Below are positions 59,287 to 64,000 of a stretch of 64,000 nt of DNA, piece by piece. The notes beneath the pieces were generated by a model, which had not been told where the DNA came from, did not search any database, and saw only the letters and a program-made list of their open reading frames with translations. Numbering within the stretch: the first letter of the stretch is position 1; each line of letters starts with the position of its first letter. Location: positions 30,614-94,613 of the forward strand of contig JAKFEW010000154.1 in assembly GCA_036675505.1 (NCBI GenBank), given 5' to 3'. This DNA comes from JAKFEW01 sp036675505. GTDB lineage: Bacteria > Cyanobacteriota > Sericytochromatia > S15B-MN24 > JAQBPE01. A program made the translations under genes and the position numbers.

Positions 59287-59631
59287 CTAGTCGGTGCCGC
59301 GGATCGCGGAGCCCGTGGCGAGGTCGCGCTGGGCCTCGCTGCGCAACTGCGTCTGCCAGGCCTGGCTGGCGTCGGCACGGCTCTCCGACCACTCGAGGAA
59401 GCCGAGGGCGCCGTCGCCGTTGCGGTCGAGGCGATCGAAGTCGAAGCCCGGCAGCCCGGCCTCGACCCGGCTCAGGCGGCCGTCGCCGTCGCCGTCGAGC
59501 GTGGCGAAAAGCGCCTGCCCCGACCCCGCGAGCTCCCCTTCGGCCACCGAAAGGAGGCCAGGCGCGCGCCCGCAGCCTGCCAGACAGGCTGCCGCCAGGA
59601 TGGCCATCGTCATCACGGTGCGCTTCGTCAA
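59287..59631 (-). CDS. EF-hand lipoprotein
   Basis: 114 residues from a TTG at 59631, with GGAGG five bases upstream. The signal AILAAACLAGCGR ends in lipobox LAGC. Two EF-hand-like calcium loops follow: DGDGDGRLSRVE (residues about 46-57) and DRNGDGALGFLEW (about 68-80). It is probably a calcium-binding envelope lipoprotein. A TTAA-N7-TTAA box overlaps its predicted transcript start. Confidence 0.75.
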   Translation of the reverse strand: MTKRTVMTMAILAAACLAGCGRAPGLLSVAEGELAGSGQALFATLDGDGDGRLSRVEAGLPGFDFDRLDRNGDGALGFLEWSESRADASQAWQTQLRSEAQRDLATGSAIRGTD

Positions 59632-59666
59632 GGGGACCTCCCGCGCCCGGAAGGGGCGACCTCGGT

Positions 59667-59691
59667 GGTTAAGACCTGTTTAACCATCATA
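59667..59691 (-). promoter_or_regulatory. Promoter and TTAA-N7-TTAA box of the EF-hand gene
   Basis: TATGAT (minus strand, 59691-59686) lies next to GGTTAA-N7-TTAACC at 59667-59685, an inverted and direct TTAA repeat with 11-base period that covers the predicted transcript start. Confidence 0.5.
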
Positions 59692-59751
59692 CCAGATCCC
59701 CCCGACGCCCGCCTCGTCCGGACTCGCTGGACTTTCCTTGGCGAGAAGGCG

Positions 59752-59780
59752 TTGACGCCTCAGAGGCGACCTGATACTAT
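59752..59780 (+). promoter_or_regulatory. Sigma-70-type promoter of the tRNA cluster
   Basis: TTGACG at 59752-59757, a 17-base spacer and TACTAT at 59775-59780; the predicted start is only about 5 bases before the first tRNA. Confidence 0.75.
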
Positions 59781-59791
59781 GATGACCGCGT

Positions 59792-59867
59792 GCCGGCGTA
59801 GCTCAATCGGTAGAGCACCTGATTTGTAATCAGGCGGTTGCGGGTTCAATTCCTGTCGCCGGCTCCA
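59792..59867 (+). tRNA. tRNA-Thr (anticodon TGT)
   Basis: 76 bases. The acceptor is GCCGGCG/CGCCGGC, the anticodon loop TTTGTAA with TGT at 59825-59827, T-loop GTTCAAT, and CCA is encoded. Confidence 0.96.
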
Positions 59868-59886
59868 ACGCTGTCATGCATCCTAT

Positions 59887-59971
59887 GGGAGGATGCCCGA
59901 GTGGCCAAAGGGATCTGACTGTAAATCAGACGGCTCTGCCTTCGAAGGTTCGAATCCTTCTCCTCCCACCA
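59887..59971 (+). tRNA. tRNA-Tyr (anticodon GTA)
   Basis: 85 bases with the long variable arm of bacterial tRNA-Tyr. The acceptor is GGGAGGA/TCCTCCC, the anticodon stem-loop CTGACTGTAAATCAG, and CCA is encoded. Confidence 0.96.
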
Positions 59972-59975
59972 TTTC

Positions 59976-60047
<72 letters not shown>

Positions 60048-60053
60048 CTCGCT

Positions 60054-60083
60054 AAACCCTCTTCCACTGCTGGAAGAGGGTTT
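60054..60083. terminator. Terminator of the tRNA cluster
   Basis: A perfect 13-base stem, AAACCCTCTTCCA / TGGAAGAGGGTTT, with a CTGC loop, six bases after the last tRNA. Confidence 0.8.
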
Positions 60084-60101
60084 GTCGATGTTCGTCGTCG
60101 A

Positions 60102-60149
60102 GCGCCAGGAAAGGCGGCGTCCGCAAGCGGACGCCGCCTTTCCTGGCGC
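60102..60149. terminator. 48-base near-loopless perfect palindrome
   Basis: A 23-base arm at 60102-60124 is exactly complementary to 60127-60149, with only AA between. It lies three bases beyond the stop of the minus-strand membrane protein gene, and on that strand the inner stem is followed by TTT, so termination is the likely role. Confidence 0.65.
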
Positions 60150-60152
60150 CGG

Positions 60153-60704
60153 TCACATGACCAGGCGGGCGACCGCGGTTGCCTTCGCCGCTGCGAGCAC
60201 ATACCACCGGTGCAGCGTGCCGGTGCCGTACAGCACCATGACCACCGCCATGCACTCGAAGCTGGTGAGGCTGCCCAAGATCCAGGCGCCCGAAAGCTTG
60301 TGGAAGTCCGTCTCCGACAAAATGGTGAGGAAGCCGACGGCGAGCGCCACGTCGATTAGCAGGACCGTGAGGCCGAACCACGGGCTCGCGGTCAGGGTCG
60401 GCCCGACCAGCGACATCGGCGCCGCGAGAATCGGGTAGACCACAAGGCCCAGGATCGCCGAAATGAAAATGATTGTGGCGAGCTGAAAGGAGAGCTTCGC
60501 GCCGTCGAGCCGGAAAAACGCCGCGAGGAAGAGCGGGTAGATCATCGAGGCCATGAAGAGTTGCAGGACCGTCGGCTCCGGGATGGCGGACGTCACGGCA
60601 TGCGAGATCTTCCACATCGTGTGGAGCTGTAGCATGCCGCCCAGCGAGACCAATGGGAAGAGGAGCATGACCAATGGCTTGAACTCGGATACCATTAGAC
60701 GCAA
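60153..60704 (-). CDS. Small multi-pass membrane protein, function unknown
   Basis: 183 residues with five or six hydrophobic helices (PLVMLLFPLVSLGGMLQL, TIIFISAILGLVVYPILAA, FGLTVLLIDVALAVGFLTIL, CMAVVMVLYGTGTL). No family was recognised. The preferred start is TTG at 60704 because AGGAG lies eight bases upstream; an in-frame ATG three codons later is alternative. It sits between the tRNA cluster and the broken haloperoxidase-like gene. Confidence 0.65.
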   Translation of the reverse strand: MRLMVSEFKPLVMLLFPLVSLGGMLQLHTMWKISHAVTSAIPEPTVLQLFMASMIYPLFLAAFFRLDGAKLSFQLATIIFISAILGLVVYPILAAPMSLVGPTLTASPWFGLTVLLIDVALAVGFLTILSETDFHKLSGAWILGSLTSFECMAVVMVLYGTGTLHRWYVLAAAKATAVARLVM

Positions 60705-60814
60705 AATTCGAACTCCTAGGAGAATTCCTGGACCCAGGAACGACAGGGTGTTGGCCGAACAACCCTACCCGAACCGGAGAAACCGAGCAAGCTCTCATCG
60801 CGCGTCCCGGTCGC

Positions 60815-62217
60815 TCAGCGGATCGGCGGCGCCAGTTCGGCCTGGTACGCCCGCGCGTGGACCTCGCCGACGCGCCGCCCCAGCTGCTGGCCATCGCGCA
60901 GGTCGGCGCGGAAGTGGATGCCGCCCCAAAGGCGCGAATCCGACATCTCCTCGAGCAACCCCTCGAAGGTCCGGCGCTCCTGCGGGAATACGGCGGTCAG
61001 GAAGGCCGTGGCGGAGCCGGAGAAGACGCAATGCCCGGAAGGGCCTGTTGGGGCCGAACCTGCATCCACCAGTACTTGCTGTCCCAGCATGCGATCGCGG
61101 CGTCCGCCTGGCCGATGGCCCAGTAGGCCATCACCCGCGCCGCCTGGATCTCGCCGAGCTGGTGGCGTTCGATCGCCGCAATCGCCCGCTTCGACCAGTC
61201 GGAGGACGGGGCGGTCAGCGCGTAGCGATCGGCGGCCGCGCGCTGGGCCGCGGTGAGGGTCGTACTCGCTGCCAACACCTCGTCCATCTCCCGCCTGAAA
61301 GCCGGGCTGCCAGGCCGGGGCGGCTCGGGCAGGCGGAAGCGGTCGGGGCGCTCGAGCAACCAGGTGCGCCAGGTGCCGGCCAGGGGCTCGGTGGGGACCG
61401 GGTGGGACCAGGTGCCGCCGTGGCGTTCTTTCGGGACCGGGGCATGCGACTCGGCCGGGATCGCCGCGTGCGCCCCGGCCCCGTCGTCCAGGCGGGCGGC
61501 GATCACGGCCTCGGCGATCGCGGTGCCGAGCGCCCGTCCCGCCGCGAGGTCCTCGGGATGGGCCTGCCCGCTCCAGAGCAGCGCCGGCGTCTCGGCCTCG
61601 GCACGTGCCAGCGCGGCGGCCCGGTCGGTGGGGATCAGGTGGGCGAAGGCCGTCGCGGCGGCCCAGGCCGCGGCGGCCGGCGCGGACACGTAGCTCGGCT
61701 GGCCATCGTCGACGACTTGCGGCCCGAGGAGCCAGGGCGCGACGCGAGCCGGCGCGGGCCTGGCGTGCGCGGCCTTGCTTCGGTACGCGGCCAGCATCGC
61801 GTCGTAGACCGAGACGTTCAGGATGGCGTATGCGCGGGCGTTCCGCGGCGGGTAATTCATGTGGCGGTGGAAGCTGAGGCGTTCGCGCAACAGCTCGTTC
61901 CAGCCGAGCGCGAGCGGTCGGGCCGTCACCTCGCGGGCGGCGCTGAGTTGTTCTTGGGCGAGACTCGCGCGGGTCCGCCAGAGCGACCACAGGCCGGCCT
62001 GGTAGCCGGGCGTCCACGCCGAGGCCGGCGCCGGCGGACGGAAGGCGTCGAGCTCGCGCAGGATCAGGGGCTTCCAGGTGGTCGCGGCGGCGTCCCGGGT
62101 GAGCCGGGTCGTGGTGCCGCCTCGGACGGCCAGGGTGGCGTAAGGGACGATTGCGGCCACCGTGAGCGCGAGGCCCACCGCCAGCAAGGCAGCGTTCGGC
62201 TTTCGAATTGCGAACAT
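60815..62217 (-). pseudogene. Vanadium-dependent haloperoxidase-like (PAP2) gene, frameshifted
   Basis: The first part, from the ATG at 62217, reads through a signal/anchor helix (ALLAVGLALTVAAIVPYATL) and the family blocks LSFHRHMNYPPRNARAYAIL and DSKYWWMQVRP, then falls into a stop near 60997. The last 80 residues continue in another frame: GPSGHCVFSGSATAFLTAVF (the PSGH.. vanadate/phosphate motif) and SRLWGGIHFRADLRDGQQLG (the GIHF motif). The switch lies near 61033-61050. Relative to the family about 15 residues between K..RP and PSGH also appear to be missing, so a small deletion is likely. Either the gene is broken or the assembly has an error. The intact enzyme would oxidise halides or hydrolyse phosphate in the periplasm. 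Confidence 0.75.
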
Positions 62218-62287
62218 GGTGGGCTCTTTTTTAACCCACGCGGGCGGTGAGGGCGGAGGGAGTTTCTCCCTCAAAGGGCGTGATGCC

Positions 62288-63514
62288 TCAGGTCGTCGCC
62301 GCCTCGGGCAGGTCGAACCAGAAGCTCGCGCCGCGCCCCGGCGTGCTCTCGACGCCGATGGCGCCGCCGTGCGCCTCGATCAGGCCCTTGGCGATCGCGA
62401 GGCCCAGGCCGGCGCCAGGCGCCGGCCGCTCGCCGCCCGGCGAGCCGCGGAAGAACTTCTCGAACACGCGGTGGTGGAGCTCGGCGCCCACGCCCGGTCC
62501 ATCGTCGCGCACCTCGATGCGGCGCCGGCCGTCACTGGCCGTCGCGCGCACCGTCACGGTGCCGCCGGCCGGCGTGAACTTGATCGCGTTGGCGGCGAGG
62601 TTGAGCACGGCCTGGCCGACGCGCGCCGGATCCATGATCGTCGGCAGGCGATCCGGCGTGATCTCCACGCGCAGCGTCACGTCGGCCGTGCGCGCCTGGG
62701 GACGCAGGCTCTCCACGGCGTCGCGCACGACCACCGCGAGATCCGCAGGCACCGGCGTCACGCGGAACCGGCCGGTCTCCATGATGGCGACGTCCAGCAG
62801 GTCCTCCACCAGCCGCCGCAGACGGCTTGCGCCCTTGCGGATCTGGTCCACGTAGCGCTGTTGATCGGCCGAGAGCGTGCCGCCGATGCCGTCGGCCAGG
62901 AAATCGGAGTAGCCGATCACGCTGGTGAGCGGCGTGCGCAGCTCATGCGAGGCCGAGTTGATGAAGTCGCCCTTGAGCCGATCGAGCTCCTGCAGGCGCA
63001 AGAGCTGCTCTTTCATCAGCTCGAGGAGCTGGACGCGGGCCGAAACCTCGATGTTGACGACGAGGATGCCGTTCGGCCGGCCGGCGCCGTCGGGCACCGG
63101 GGCGTAGGTGAAGTCCCAATAGGAAACCCGCTCTTCGCCGTCGCGGGAATAGACGAACGGCGCGGCGTCGGCGGTGAACGGCACGCCGGTCTCGAGCACC
63201 TGGCGCATGATGCCGCCGAACTGGGGCTCGATTTCGGGCATCAGGGCGAACACGTGGGTCCCGATCATCGACTCGCGCGGAAGGCCGAGGAACCCCGCCA
63301 GCGATGGGTTGGCCATCCGGAAGATCAGGTCCTTGTCCATGAAGCCGATGCCGATCGGCGCATGGTGAATGATGCGCTCCATGAGGTTGCGTTGTGCCTC
63401 GAGCTCCGCGCTCAGCGCTTCGTTCTCCGCGCGCGCGGCCGCGAGATCCGCGCGCAGCCGCACGATTTCGGCTTCAGCCGTTTCCGGCTCGGCGCCGTTC
63501 TCGACCTCGAACAT
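62288..63514 (-). CDS. PAS-domain sensor histidine kinase
   Basis: 408 residues, soluble. The order is a coiled-coil lead (AEAEIVRLRADLAAARAENE), a PAS domain (IIHHAPIGIGFMDKDLIFRM to about 165), then HisKA with the phospho-accepting histidine in SASHELRTPLTSVIGYSDF. The HATPase has N-box NLAANAIKFTPAGG, G1 RDDGPGVGAE and G2 GAGLGLAIAKGLIEAHGG. The start at 63514 is chosen for GGGGGA six bases upstream; ATG at 63526 is also possible. No response regulator is adjacent, so the output is unknown. PAS suggests an intracellular redox, ligand or light signal. Confidence 0.92.
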   Translation of the reverse strand: MFEVENGAEPETAEAEIVRLRADLAAARAENEALSAELEAQRNLMERIIHHAPIGIGFMDKDLIFRMANPSLAGFLGLPRESMIGTHVFALMPEIEPQFGGIMRQVLETGVPFTADAAPFVYSRDGEERVSYWDFTYAPVPDGAGRPNGILVVNIEVSARVQLLELMKEQLLRLQELDRLKGDFINSASHELRTPLTSVIGYSDFLADGIGGTLSADQQRYVDQIRKGASRLRRLVEDLLDVAIMETGRFRVTPVPADLAVVVRDAVESLRPQARTADVTLRVEITPDRLPTIMDPARVGQAVLNLAANAIKFTPAGGTVTVRATASDGRRRIEVRDDGPGVGAELHHRVFEKFFRGSPGGERPAPGAGLGLAIAKGLIEAHGGAIGVESTPGRGASFWFDLPEAATT

Positions 63515-63675
63515 GTCTTCCCCCATCCACCCCTCGCCTCGCGAATCAATGGTTGCCTGTCTCATACCCGCATGGCCGACGCCGGGCACAGTGCACGCGA
63601 AACGGTCATCAGGGCGGAACGCCGCGTGGCTCCCGAGCGTCGCCCGGCCGCCCGTAGCGCGCGTCCGCCGTCAAC

Positions 63676-63704
63676 TTGCGGGAATGGCCGATAGCCATTA
63701 TATA
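63676..63704 (+). promoter_or_regulatory. Putative promoter of tuf
   Basis: TTGCGG at 63676-63681, a 17-base spacer and TATATA at 63699-63704, inside the AT run ATTATATATATGG. Confidence 0.55.
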
Positions 63705-63760
63705 TATGGGGCGTACGCAGGCCGGGATCGGCCGCCACCTAGGAGGATAGAAGACACCCA

Positions 63761-64000
63761 ATGGCACGTCAGAAATTCGAGCGTAACAAAACGCACGTGA
63801 ACATTGGCACCATCGGCCACGTCGACCACGGCAAGACGACGCTGACGGCTGCCATCACCATGACATTGGCTGCGAATGGCCAGGCCACGGCCAAGCGCTA
63901 CGACGAGATCGACGCGGCTCCCGAAGAGAAGGCCCGCGGCATCACGATCAACACGGCGCACGTGGAGTACGAGACGGACAAGCGCCACTACGCGCACGTC
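63761..64000 (+). CDS. tuf: Elongation factor Tu, 3' end outside window
   Basis: The first 80 residues are visible. MARQKFERNKTHVNIGTIGH leads into the P-loop GHVDHGKTT, and the switch I region DAAPEEKARGITINTAHVEY is that of EF-Tu. It delivers aminoacyl-tRNA to the ribosome. AGGAGG lies 14 bases before the ATG, a longer spacing than usual. In many bacteria tuf directly follows the tRNA-Thr/Tyr genes; here 3.7 kb of minus-strand genes lie between. Confidence 0.97.
   Translation, partial: MARQKFERNKTHVNIGTIGHVDHGKTTLTAAITMTLAANGQATAKRYDEIDAAPEEKARGITINTAHVEYETDKRHYAHV

Noticed and set aside
44273..59683. Naming the TTAA-N7-TTAA boxes as CtrA sites
   Set aside because: CtrA is characteristic of Alphaproteobacteria and nothing here supports that group; the pattern fits other response regulators equally well.

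Overview
This is a GC-rich (by eye about 70%), gene-dense chromosomal segment from a free-living bacterium with flagella or another ion-driven motor. It has MotA/MotB, lipoprotein signal sequences, class A penicillin-binding protein, signal peptidase I and a complete sugar ABC importer. Proline/threonine-rich exported proteins, frequent GTG and TTG starts, and TATAAT-like -10 elements preceded by GG are typical of the window. I cannot assign a phylum from one window; Myxococcota-like or deep cyanobacterial-relative lineages (for example Sericytochromatia) are guesses only. No prophage, insertion sequence, CRISPR array or plasmid gene is visible. No stretch longer than 300 bases lacks a gene.

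Region 1 (1-23 kb) is accessory-looking. It opens with a truncated fatty acyl-AMP ligase and its acyl carrier protein, followed by an ATP sulfurylase/APS kinase fusion whose sulfurylase active site is destroyed. Next come a ferritin-like diiron protein with a HAD phosphatase, and then a Cdd1 / PadR / radical SAM-SPASM group. Three copies of an AT-rich imperfect palindrome mark the promoters of that group. A small zinc-ribbon lipoprotein with a repeated QPVYGAP motif lies tail-to-tail with the radical SAM gene. Then follow a histidine-rich membrane protein, an HpnB/CrtQ-type glycosyltransferase, a methyltransferase and an AlkA-type glycosylase. A tightly coupled operon encodes a sulfotransferase, a PF14907-type nucleotidyltransferase, a rifampin-phosphotransferase-like dikinase and a SRPBCC protein. 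Two epimerases, a tandem CDGSH protein, a second ferritin-like protein, an ADP-ribosylglycohydrolase and a PurM/ThiL-like protein complete the region.

Region 2 (23-50 kb) is mostly housekeeping: a proline-rich membrane protein, a MucB/RseB-like exported protein, aspS, rpsB-tsf-pyrH-frr-cdsA, a TauE-type exporter, a class A PBP, purine nucleoside phosphorylase, a YqeG phosphatase and tcdA. It also holds a nucleotidase-like/beta-barrel fusion, inositol monophosphatase, cyclophilin, a metallo-beta-lactamase-fold hydrolase, acyl-CoA dehydrogenase, isocitrate dehydrogenase, rimM-trmD and an unannotated 52-residue gene with its own promoter and terminator.

Region 3 (50-64 kb) contains motAB, radA, a malK-E-F-G-type importer ending in lepB, an EF-hand lipoprotein and a tRNA-Thr/Tyr/Thr cluster. 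A membrane protein, a frameshifted vanadium-haloperoxidase-like gene, a PAS histidine kinase and the start of tuf follow.

The main candidates for undescribed biology are the radical SAM/YGAP-peptide group with its PadR operators, the sulfotransferase-nucleotidyltransferase-dikinase operon beside the degenerate Sat-CysC protein, and repeated TTAA-N7-TTAA boxes in several promoter regions.
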